This document shows positions 1 to 6,864 of a stretch of DNA of 14,007 nucleotides, piece by piece. The notes below the pieces were generated by a model, which was not told the DNA's origin, ran no database searches, and saw only the letters and a list, made by a program, of their open reading frames with translations. The DNA is from Gammaproteobacteria bacterium (lineage in GTDB: Bacteria > Pseudomonadota > Gammaproteobacteria > SZUA-152), in the NCBI GenBank assembly GCA_030613605.1, contig JAUWLO010000032.1, positions 1-14,007 of the forward strand, in the 5' to 3' direction. A program made the position numbers and the translations under genes. The stretch's first letter is position 1; each line of letters begins with the position of its first letter.

Positions 1-95
1 TTTTCGTGGCCAAAACCACCAAAGCAGTCGATTAGCTCGCAATACTCGGCAGCGACAGTAGCCATACGGTTGCTCTGTAGAGAAACTCTGCTCAT
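1..95 (-). CDS. unidentified protein, N-terminal 31 codons only (runs off the window)
   Basis: An open frame starts at an ATG at 95-93 and reads leftward to the window edge without a stop. It is preceded by AGGA, about 8 bases upstream of the ATG, a reasonable ribosome binding site. The peptide starts MSRVSLQSNR and contains ATVAAEYCELIDCFGGFGHE. I do not recognise it. A second in-frame Met at residue 11 could be the real start. The fragment has no signal peptide or membrane segment. It is transcribed divergently from thiD across a spacer of about 200 bases, so both promoters should lie in 96-299. The call rests only on the open frame, the binding site and the divergent layout. Confidence 0.4.
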   Translation of the reverse strand, partial: MSRVSLQSNRMATVAAEYCELIDCFGGFGHE

Positions 96-248
96 TAACT
101 CAGTCCTTTTACTCCCTGTTACCTGTTATCCCTTGTTAAAAAAAGCACTAATAACAGTGTAGTCGACCAAACAAAGCGTTGCAGAGACACAAAGCAAAGC
201 CGCCTAACCAAACAACCGTCAACCCCTGGAAAAAAATGCGCAAACAAG

Positions 249-257
249 TGGTACACT
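249..257 (+). promoter_or_regulatory. candidate extended -10 promoter for thiD-thiE
   Basis: TGGTACACT at 249-257 fits the extended -10 pattern TGnTATAAT with two mismatches in the hexamer. It lies about 42 bases before the thiD ATG. No good -35 hexamer sits at 17 bases, as is usual for extended -10 promoters. The same kind of element, TGCTACACT, precedes the gene at 3938. I see no TPP riboswitch in 96-299: the conserved THI-box segments are absent. This is inferred from sequence alone. Confidence 0.4.
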
Positions 258-299
258 CATTAAATCGCTAATTCGCACCTGGAACCCCGGAGCATCACA

Positions 300-1130
300 A
301 TGACCGAAATCTCAACGATCCCAGTAGTGATGACCTTCGCCGGCAGCGATCCCAGTGGCGGCGCCGGCCTGCAAGCGGACATCGAAACACTTGCCAGCAT
401 GGGTTGCCATGCCAGCCCGATAATTACCGCCGTGACTGTGCAGGATACCCAGCAATTATTCCGCTATCAGGCTATGGAGGCCTCACTGGTGGTTGAACAG
501 GCACGGGCTGTGCTTGAAGATATTCCCATCGCTGCCTTCAAAATTGGCATGTTAGGCAGCGTGGAAAATGTCGAAGCGGTTCATACTATTTTGACAGATT
601 ATCCCGACTCACCCGTAGTCCTCGACCCATTAATTACGGCTGGCGGCGGCGGCAACCTTGCTAACGATGAGCTTGTAGACGCCATGGTTAACCTGCTCTT
701 TCCGCTCGCCACCGTACTAACCCCCAATAGCGAAGAAGCTCGCGCCTTCGCACCGGAAGCAGATAACCTGGATGCCTGCGCACAGGAACTTCTGGATCTG
801 GGCAGCGAATACATTCTGATTACCGGCACACACGAAAGCACGCCCCATGTAATCAACCGTCTTTATGGTGATCATCGCTTACTGGAAACTTATACCTGGA
901 ATCGATTGCCCGCCAGTTATCACGGCTCCGGTTGCACTTTGGCTACCGCCATTGCCGCATTACTGGCGCAAGGCATGGATCCCAAAACTGCCATTCATGA
1001 AGCGCAGGAATATGTCTGGGAAGCGCTTAGCAACGGTTATCGCATCGGCATGGGTCAACACATTCCCAATCGTTTATTCTGGGCGAAAGGTGATGACGAC
1101 GAACTGCCGGAAAACAATCGACTGCATTAA
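300..1130 (+). CDS. thiD: hydroxymethylpyrimidine/phosphomethylpyrimidine kinase ThiD
   Basis: ThiD phosphorylates hydroxymethylpyrimidine and then its monophosphate, giving HMP-PP for thiamine phosphate synthesis in the cytoplasm. The 276-residue protein is a full-length ribokinase-fold kinase. AGSDPSGGAGLQAD at residues 14-27 is the substrate-binding signature of the family, TPNSEEA lies near 141-147, and GSGCTLA at 209-215 holds the anion hole and catalytic Cys212. The short form of the N-terminal region resembles the Pseudomonas-type ThiD rather than the E. coli one. The ATG at 300 is supported by GGAG at 289-292. thiE follows after 43 bases on the same strand, so the two probably share a transcript. 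The stop codon lies inside a 14-base tandem duplication (1127-1154). Confidence 0.95.
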   Translation: MTEISTIPVVMTFAGSDPSGGAGLQADIETLASMGCHASPIITAVTVQDTQQLFRYQAMEASLVVEQARAVLEDIPIAAFKIGMLGSVENVEAVHTILTDYPDSPVVLDPLITAGGGGNLANDELVDAMVNLLFPLATVLTPNSEEARAFAPEADNLDACAQELLDLGSEYILITGTHESTPHVINRLYGDHRLLETYTWNRLPASYHGSGCTLATAIAALLAQGMDPKTAIHEAQEYVWEALSNGYRIGMGQHIPNRLFWAKGDDDELPENNRLH

Positions 1131-1154
1131 TACCCTGTTATTAATACTCTGTTA
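1127..1154 (+). repeat. 14-base tandem duplication at the thiD stop / thiE leader
   Basis: TTAATACCCTGTTA (1127-1140) is followed directly by TTAATACTCTGTTA (1141-1154), 13 of 14 bases identical. The first copy includes the thiD stop codon. The second ends 19 bases before the thiE GTG. The core CCTGTTA also occurs twice in tandem at 115-128, upstream of thiD. It looks like a small replication-slippage duplication that lengthened the thiD-thiE spacer. Confidence 0.7.
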
Positions 1155-1173
1155 ATGCAGTCAGTCATATACC

Positions 1174-1806
1174 GTGAAAACCTATCGCAAAAAACTCACT
1201 GGCCTATACGCCATTACCGATGCCTCGGTAACTGATTCTCAAAAAGTTATTCTTTGTGTCGAGCAAGCGTTGCGCGGTGGTGCACGCGTAATTCAGTATC
1301 GCGATAAATCCAGTAATCACGATCAACGCCTGGAAACCTGTTTTGCTTTACTCGAACTCACCAAAGAATTTGATGCTGTTTTTATTATTAATGACGACAT
1401 TAATTTAACGATGGAGACAAAAGCAGATGGCATTCATCTTGGCCGGGATGATATTTCTTTGTCGGAAGCCCGTAAAAAATTAGGTGAAAATACAATAATA
1501 GGTATTTCCTGTTACAACCGTTTTGATCTGGCCGAGTTAGCAACAAAAGAAGGTGCCAACTACATTGCCTTTGGACGATTCTTTCCCTCACGCACCAAAC
1601 CGGATGCGGTAACTGCGGAACTCGGTCTGTTAGAAAGGGCCAAACAGGAACTGGATATACCCGTTGTCGCGATTGGTGGGATTACGGCAGAAAATGGCGG
1701 GAGACTTATTCAGGCAGGCGCGGATATGCTCGCGGTCGTGGATGGCATTTTTGGTCAAACCAATATCGAGGCGGCCGCCAAACAATATCGCCCCCTGTTT
1801 TCCTAA
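1174..1806 (+). CDS. thiE: thiamine-phosphate synthase ThiE
   Basis: ThiE joins HMP-PP, the product of ThiD, to the thiazole phosphate to give thiamine monophosphate. The 210-residue protein has the expected TIM-barrel landmarks in order: GLYAITD at 10-16, QYRDK at 41-45 for pyrophosphate, IINDD at 71-75 with metal-binding acidic residues, DGIHLGRDD at 85-93, FGRFFPSRTK at 133-142, and AIGGI at 166-170 for the phosphate. The start is a GTG at 1174; no better ATG is in frame, and GLYAITD so near the N-terminus agrees with the family. The ribosome binding site is poor, so translation may depend on thiD upstream. The length is normal for the family. Confidence 0.94.
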   Translation: MKTYRKKLTGLYAITDASVTDSQKVILCVEQALRGGARVIQYRDKSSNHDQRLETCFALLELTKEFDAVFIINDDINLTMETKADGIHLGRDDISLSEARKKLGENTIIGISCYNRFDLAELATKEGANYIAFGRFFPSRTKPDAVTAELGLLERAKQELDIPVVAIGGITAENGGRLIQAGADMLAVVDGIFGQTNIEAAAKQYRPLFS

Positions 1807-1849
1807 TATTTTTCTAACCCCTTTTCCTAAAACGAACCATACTCATCAC

Positions 1850-2296
1850 ATGAGCCAGCCTAAACAAAGCCTTTACGATGCCATCGGCGGACTGCCCACC
1901 ATACAAAAGGTACACAAGATTTTTTACGATAAAGTTTATGCGGATGACTGGTTAAAACAATTTTTCGCTGGTTTTGACCAACAAATCATCGAAAACAAAC
2001 AAACCAGCTTCATGGGCGAAAAAATGGGCGGGCCCAAATACCTGGGCAAACCGCTTAAACAGGTACATGAAAATATGTACATCTCCAGAGAACTCTTTGA
2101 ACGGCGGCATACTTTGCTAAGCGAGTCTCTACAGGAGTCAGGCATAAAACCAGAACTCATGGATCGCTGGCTTAAAATTGATAATGCTTTTATGAAAACT
2201 GTTTTCAAGGGTTCTATCGAGTCTTTTTACCGGGACTACTCATTTCCCTTCAAACAACGAATTATTATCCCCAGGCCAGGCAACCCAAAAGCCTGA
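1850..2296 (+). CDS. group 1 truncated hemoglobin (2-on-2 globin)
   Basis: This is a small heme protein of the truncated hemoglobin family, likely cytoplasmic, whose members bind O2 and often detoxify nitric oxide. The frame is open further upstream into thiE, but the ATG at 1850 is the sensible start because LYDAIGGLPTI at 8-18 is the usual N-terminus. Compared from memory with mycobacterial trHbN, Tyr26 in FYDKV is B10, Gln51 is E11, GGP at 60-62 matches the E-F turn and His73 in KQVHENM is the proximal F8 ligand. B10 Tyr plus E11 Gln is the distal pair that stabilises bound O2. It has 148 residues with a short basic tail beyond the usual domain. No clear ribosome binding site is seen. It sits 43 bases after thiE and ahead of hemL. 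The specific role is unknown. Confidence 0.88.
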   Translation: MSQPKQSLYDAIGGLPTIQKVHKIFYDKVYADDWLKQFFAGFDQQIIENKQTSFMGEKMGGPKYLGKPLKQVHENMYISRELFERRHTLLSESLQESGIKPELMDRWLKIDNAFMKTVFKGSIESFYRDYSFPFKQRIIIPRPGNPKA

Positions 2297-2302
2297 TTTT
2301 TT
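2277..2302 (+). terminator. intrinsic terminator overlapping the globin stop codon
   Basis: CAGGC (2277-2281) pairs with GCCTG (2291-2295) around a nine-base loop, and six T residues follow at 2297-2302 after one A. The TGA stop (2294-2296) lies in the 3' arm. The stem is short but the U-tract is good. It should separate the thiD-thiE-globin transcript from hemL. Confidence 0.55.
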
Positions 2303-2405
2303 GGTGAGAGCCGCCTGGAACTGTTTACCCATAACCCTAAAATAGACCGCTTTCTTCGTTGCGGGAAAGCCCAAAACATCGCAAACTGTGCCCCCTTGAT
2401 TCTGC

Positions 2406-2417
2406 CCTCATTTGAGG
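2406..2417. promoter_or_regulatory. palindrome upstream of hemL, possible operator
   Basis: CCTCATTTGAGG is an inverted repeat of two five-base arms around TT, about 65 bases before the hemL ATG, in the 185-base spacer after the globin terminator. I see no confident -35/-10 pair beside it. It could bind a dimeric regulator or be chance. Confidence 0.2.
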
Positions 2418-2481
2418 CGATCACATTACTAAACAGCATCTATTTACAAAGACTATTCATAAAAAATAAAGGTTTGTAGCC

Positions 2482-3762
2482 ATGACACGTTCCCACGATC
2501 TTTTTCAATCAGCCAAAAATCATATCCCTGGCGGCGTTAATTCTCCCGTTCGTGCCTTCCATGGCGTGGGTGGTGACCCGATATTTTTCAAACAGGGCGA
2601 TGGCGCATATGTGATTGATGAAGATGACAATCGCTACGTGGACTACGTGGGATCCTGGGGCCCAATGATTACGGGACATTCTCACCCCGAAGTATTAGCG
2701 GCTGTTAAAGAGGCCATTACGCATGGTCTGGGGTTCGGCGCCCCTACCCGCATTGAGACCACCATGGCTGACAAGGTCTGCGAACTGGTGCCTTCTGTGG
2801 AAATGGTGCGCATGGTGAGTTCCGGCACCGAGGCCACCATGAGCGCCATTCGTCTGGCACGGGGTTTTACCGGACGCGACAAAATCGTCAAATTCGAGGG
2901 CTGTTACCACGGTCACTCGGATTCACTACTGGTGAAAGCCGGATCCGGCGCCCTGCCTTTGGGCGTACCCACTTCACCCGGCGTCCCCGCCGCTCTGGCC
3001 GAACACACCATTACCCTCGACTACAACCATATCGATACGGTGAAAGAGGCCTTTGCACACGTGGGCCAGCAGGTAGCCTGCATCATCGTGGAGCCTGTTG
3101 CCGGCAATATGAACTGCATTCCGCCGGTGCCCGGCTTCCTCGAAGGCCTGCGCGAGATATGCGATGAATATGGCACCGTACTAATTTTTGATGAAGTGAT
3201 GACGGGTTTCCGAGTCGCCCTCGGCGGCGCTCAACAACATTATGGCGTAACTCCCGACCTCACCACACTGGGCAAGGTCATTGGCGGCGGCCTGCCGGTG
3301 GGTGCCTTCGGCGGCAAAAAAGAAATCATGGAACACATTGCCCCGCTGGGTCCGGTTTATCAGGCTGGTACACTATCGGGTAATCCGGTCTCCATGGCCG
3401 CTGGCCTTAAAAATCTGGAACTGATTTCTGTCCCCGGTTTCCATGAAAATCTCAGCAAAACTGCAGCCGCCCTTTGTTCAGGTTTGAAGGAACGCGCCAG
3501 CGCTGCGGGAATCCCCCTGACCACCAACCAGGTGGGAGGCATGTTTGGTTTTTTCTTTAGCGATGCCGAGAGTGTGAACGATTTTTATCACGTCACCCAA
3601 TGCAACATCGATCGCTTTAAATTATTTTTTCACGGAATGCTGGAGCAAGGTGTGTATCTGGCACCTTCTGCCTATGAGACAGGTTTTGTCTCAAGCGCAC
3701 ACGGTGAGGCTGAAATAAACGCCACACTGGATGCGGCTGAGAAGGTGTTCGCCAGCCTGTAA
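2482..3762 (+). CDS. hemL: glutamate-1-semialdehyde 2,1-aminomutase HemL
   Basis: HemL is a PLP enzyme that isomerises glutamate-1-semialdehyde to 5-aminolevulinate, the last step of the C5 route feeding heme, siroheme and corrinoid rings. The 426-residue protein is full length, a class III aminotransferase fold. The N-terminus has the GGVNSPVRAF signature at 17-26. SSGTEATMSA at 113-122 binds the PLP phosphate, YHGHSD at 142-147 stacks on the cofactor, and FDEVMTGFR at 236-244 holds the Asp that contacts the pyridine nitrogen. Lys265 in TLGKVIGGG should form the Schiff base. The ATG at 2482 has AAGG slightly far upstream. In Pseudomonas hemL directly follows thiE; here a globin lies between them. 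Confidence 0.97.
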   Translation: MTRSHDLFQSAKNHIPGGVNSPVRAFHGVGGDPIFFKQGDGAYVIDEDDNRYVDYVGSWGPMITGHSHPEVLAAVKEAITHGLGFGAPTRIETTMADKVCELVPSVEMVRMVSSGTEATMSAIRLARGFTGRDKIVKFEGCYHGHSDSLLVKAGSGALPLGVPTSPGVPAALAEHTITLDYNHIDTVKEAFAHVGQQVACIIVEPVAGNMNCIPPVPGFLEGLREICDEYGTVLIFDEVMTGFRVALGGAQQHYGVTPDLTTLGKVIGGGLPVGAFGGKKEIMEHIAPLGPVYQAGTLSGNPVSMAAGLKNLELISVPGFHENLSKTAAALCSGLKERASAAGIPLTTNQVGGMFGFFFSDAESVNDFYHVTQCNIDRFKLFFHGMLEQGVYLAPSAYETGFVSSAHGEAEINATLDAAEKVFASL

Positions 3763-3857
3763 CGCATTATTTTTATCGCATTAACTCGATAGCACTAAAA
3801 ATGCCAAAGCAATGTTTGAAGCATTGCATAAAAAACATCCAATTTGCATTCGTTGCC

Positions 3858-3866
3858 TGCTACACT
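3858..3866 (+). promoter_or_regulatory. candidate extended -10 promoter for the 3938 gene
   Basis: TGCTACACT at 3858-3866 matches the extended -10 form TGnTATAAT apart from two hexamer positions. It would give a leader of about 65 AT-rich bases before the ATG. Upstream, GCAATG...CATTGC (around 3809-3828) is an inverted repeat without a following T run, so it is not a terminator for hemL. Confidence 0.4.
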
Positions 3867-3923
3867 ATGGAGCACGATTTTGAGTTACTCATTTATATAA
3901 CGAAAATATATAACAAAATAATT

Positions 3924-3941
3924 ATGACAAAGCGTTTATGA
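3924..3941 (+). other. possible 5-codon leader ORF overlapping the next start (ATGA)
   Basis: ATG ACA AAG CGT TTA TGA reads from 3924 and its stop overlaps the 3938 ATG in an ATGA arrangement. The leader start region (ATGACAAAGCG) is an imperfect 14-base-offset copy of the main start (ATGACGAAGCG), so both begin Met-Thr-Lys-Arg. Neither has a visible Shine-Dalgarno sequence. It could be a decoy or coupled start, or simply the residue of a small duplication. Confidence 0.3.
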
Positions 3942-6835
3942 CGAAGCGACCGTTTGCCTTTGCCTGTTTATTGTTATCAACAATCAGCATTTTCCCCACT
4001 GCTGCCTTTAGCGCCCTGACGCAGGATCCATCATTATACTGGCGCACCCTCTACACTGATCATTTTGAGATTCATTTTCATGATGGTGGAAAATCGCTAG
4101 CTCTCGAAGTCGCGAACATATCTGAGCGTGTCCATCAAGAACTCAGCAAAAAATTTAACTGGACACCAAGCTCCCGCACCCAGGTAATACTCACGGACCG
4201 TTTCGATTTTTCCAACGGTGTGGCAAGCCCTCTTCCCCGTAACCGGATGCAATTGATCGTTAAAGCTCCTGATAGTTTCAGCAGCCTGGGAGATTACGAC
4301 AACTGGCTGGAAACATTAATCACCCACGAGTACACCCATATTTTACACCTCGATAAGTCCAGCGGGGTGCCACATGCACTGAGAAATGTATTTGGGCGAT
4401 TCTTATTTCTTTTCCCCAACCTTATGCAACCCCCATGGTTAATCGAAGGCCTGGCCACTCACGAAGAAACGGATAATGAACATGGTATTGGTCGGGGCCA
4501 AAATTCCTACTATCGAATGTTAATGCGCATGGAAGTAGAAAATGGCATTAAGCCATTAAGCCAGGTAAACCAGCCTTTGGTGAGCTGGCCCATGAACACA
4601 AGCCGTTATCTTTACGGAGTTTATTTTCACAGTTTCATTGTTTCGCGCTACGGTGAAGAAAAAATTCAGGCACTTATAGAAAACTATAGCGACAACATAA
4701 TACCGCTCGCCATCAACAGTAACAGCAAGGAAGTGCTTGGAAAAACAATGGATGAACTGTGGGAAGAATTTAAAGATTATCTGAATAAAGAATTTTCACC
4801 CGAAATACAAAACATAAAGAAATCTGGCGTTACCAAGGGAAAACAACTGACCCATTCCGGGTATTTCAATACCTCACCTAAAACAACGCCCAATGGTGAT
4901 GTGTTTTTCATTCAACGCGATATGCAAAGCGAACCACGCCTGATGGTTCTCCGTAAAGGTGGCAGTAAACCACGCGAACTTTCTGAAACACGCGGTCGTT
5001 ATTTCGACGTTCACCCTCAGGCCGGTATTGTTATTACAGAGCTGGACGCTTCCAACAACACCAATATATTTTCAGACCTGTACAGAATAAACACAAAAAA
5101 TGGGCGCAAAACAAAAATCACCCATGGCAGCCGCTACCTCTATGCAAGCTGGAGCCCCGATGGAAAAAACATTATTGCGGTACATTATGAGCTTGGCGAA
5201 CACGCCCTGCATTTACTGGATAGCAATGGAAAACTTTTAAAGAAACTGTGGCAGGGCAAGAACAAAAGCGTTCTTGGGCCGCCAGATTGGTCACCCCACA
5301 GCAACAAACTGGTTTTTTCTGTGTGGAGGCCTGAAACACAGTGGAACCTGGAAATCTTCGACCTAAAACGTAGCCAATGGAAACAGCTCACCCATAGCAA
5401 AAACATCGAGACCACACCAAACTTTTCAGCCAATGGCGAAGAAATAATCTTTAGCGCAGATTATGGCGGCGTATTTAATCTTCACAGATTCAATCTTGCT
5501 AACGGAAACATCACCAGACTCAGCAATGTAATCGGTGGTGCCTTCTCACCAACCCCGGCGAGCAGCGACAATTCCGAGGGAAAACAGGGGGTTTATTATA
5601 CCGCCGTCGGCAAAAATGGCTTTGATCTATTTTACCTTGAAAACCCTCTTAAACTACCCGCTACAAAAATTAGCGGGCCACATAATATAGTTAACAAAAA
5701 AATACAAAACACAGCCACTAAAAAATCATACAACAATAATTCAATTGAGGATTACGATGCCATTTCACGCTTAACACCAACTGCGTGGTATCCCTACTTC
5801 CTGGCTACCGACCATCGAAATGAAATCGGTATTAATACCTGGGGATCAGACCCCATCAGACGACACAGCTATATTTTATTGGCTGCCTATGACACTGACA
5901 ACAAATGGTATGTGGGACGCCTTGATTACCTATATGATCGTTGGGATCCTACGCTAAAATTTTCCCTCTCCCGAAGCGCAATCGCCTATATTGACAATAA
6001 TGGTGATATTGAACGATTTAGAAACCAGGATACGTTCACGACCCAGGCAATTTGGCCAATCCTTGCTCATGAACAGCAATGGTTGCTTCATGTTGGCGTT
6101 GTACACCAAACAGAATCGGACAAAGATATTCGCTCCAGCTTTGGATCACGACGCCGCACAACCAATGATGACCTAACCGGGGTTGCGCTTAGCTACAACT
6201 CTACCCACACTTACCCCATTTCTATTAGTCCGAATAATGGGCGTCAGGTTAAACTCATTGCCGAAGATTACGATTTCCTGGAAAGCTACCACACCGGCCA
6301 GGCCTTCACGCTGGATTGGCGAGAGTTCTTCGATTTAACGGGACAACATGTGATTTCTGCTCGCACTGTAGCTGCCTGGGGAACAGATATGCCTGAGCCT
6401 TTTCGCCTTGGTGGCACACGAGAAACCAGCATATCAGCGCAGCCAAACAGTGCTGCATATGCCTCAACAGAAAGAATATTTGGTCAGCGCGAATACCCTC
6501 TTCATGGTTACCCTAAAGGCCGAGCTGACCTTCGGGGAACACACATGTTGCTTGCCGAGCTGGAGTGGTTATTCCCTATTGCACGAGTGGAACGTGGCCT
6601 GATGGCACCCCCCATAGGACTGCATCAGGTTTACGGAAAACTATTCTACAACTGGGGTGAAACCTGGGATGCGGGCTTTAAATTACCCGCACTTAGACGG
6701 GGGGCTGGCGCAGAATTGACGATGGACATGACCCTTGCTTACTGGTTACCCATTGATTTAAATTTTGGTTACGCCAGGGGGTTTGACGAAGGAGGAGAAG
6801 AGCAAACATACATAGAACTACAGGCACTGTTCTAA
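3938..6835 (+). CDS. exported metallopeptidase / beta-propeller / Omp85-like outer-membrane barrel protein
   Basis: I do not know a named gene for this 965-residue protein. Residues 1-26 are a Sec signal peptide (KR, hydrophobic core, cleavage near AFSA). Residues 30-290 form a peptidase MA-like domain: HEYTH at 130-134 supplies two zinc ligands and the catalytic Glu131, and Glu170 in WLIEGLATHEE is the likely third ligand. Residues 300-570 hold TolB/WD40-like blades, for example YASWSPDGKNI at 402-412. A polar Asn/Lys linker at 575-605 follows. Residues 615-965 have alternating amphipathic strands typical of a barrel, FRLGGT at 822-827, LHGYPKG at 855-861 like the (V/L)RG(F/Y) loop of Omp85 proteins, and a terminal Phe as in many outer-membrane barrels. 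The barrel assignment is inference. It is flanked by hemL and by convergent ptsP. The substrate is unknown. Confidence 0.75.
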   Translation: MTKRPFAFACLLLSTISIFPTAAFSALTQDPSLYWRTLYTDHFEIHFHDGGKSLALEVANISERVHQELSKKFNWTPSSRTQVILTDRFDFSNGVASPLPRNRMQLIVKAPDSFSSLGDYDNWLETLITHEYTHILHLDKSSGVPHALRNVFGRFLFLFPNLMQPPWLIEGLATHEETDNEHGIGRGQNSYYRMLMRMEVENGIKPLSQVNQPLVSWPMNTSRYLYGVYFHSFIVSRYGEEKIQALIENYSDNIIPLAINSNSKEVLGKTMDELWEEFKDYLNKEFSPEIQNIKKSGVTKGKQLTHSGYFNTSPKTTPNGDVFFIQRDMQSEPRLMVLRKGGSKPRELSETRGRYFDVHPQAGIVITELDASNNTNIFSDLYRINTKNGRKTKITHGSRYLYASWSPDGKNIIAVHYELGEHALHLLDSNGKLLKKLWQGKNKSVLGPPDWSPHSNKLVFSVWRPETQWNLEIFDLKRSQWKQLTHSKNIETTPNFSANGEEIIFSADYGGVFNLHRFNLANGNITRLSNVIGGAFSPTPASSDNSEGKQGVYYTAVGKNGFDLFYLENPLKLPATKISGPHNIVNKKIQNTATKKSYNNNSIEDYDAISRLTPTAWYPYFLATDHRNEIGINTWGSDPIRRHSYILLAAYDTDNKWYVGRLDYLYDRWDPTLKFSLSRSAIAYIDNNGDIERFRNQDTFTTQAIWPILAHEQQWLLHVGVVHQTESDKDIRSSFGSRRRTTNDDLTGVALSYNSTHTYPISISPNNGRQVKLIAEDYDFLESYHTGQAFTLDWREFFDLTGQHVISARTVAAWGTDMPEPFRLGGTRETSISAQPNSAAYASTERIFGQREYPLHGYPKGRADLRGTHMLLAELEWLFPIARVERGLMAPPIGLHQVYGKLFYNWGETWDAGFKLPALRRGAGAELTMDMTLAYWLPIDLNFGYARGFDEGGEEQTYIELQALF

Positions 6836-6864
6836 CGATTAAAATTTTTTAATGATTAAACACG

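Noticed and set aside
96..299. TPP riboswitch upstream of thiD
   Set aside because: The conserved THI-box segments (CUGAGA and ACCUGAUCUGGAUAAUGCCAGCG-like) are not present.
599..856. Minus-strand open frame inside thiD
   Set aside because: Antisense shadow of a well-supported kinase gene; the Ser/Arg-rich peptide reflects the codon usage of the real frame.
2236..2439. 67-codon minus-strand open frame covering the globin-hemL spacer
   Set aside because: No ribosome binding site before its ATG, it overlaps the globin 3' end and its terminator, and the peptide looks like no family I know.
3809..3828. GCAATG...CATTGC hairpin after hemL as a terminator
   Set aside because: It is followed by A residues, not T residues, on the plus strand, and no minus-strand gene ends there.
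6838..6853. ATTAAAATTTTTTAAT palindrome between the convergent 3938 gene and ptsP as a bidirectional terminator
   Set aside because: The stem is made only of A-T pairs with almost no loop, too weak to call an intrinsic terminator.
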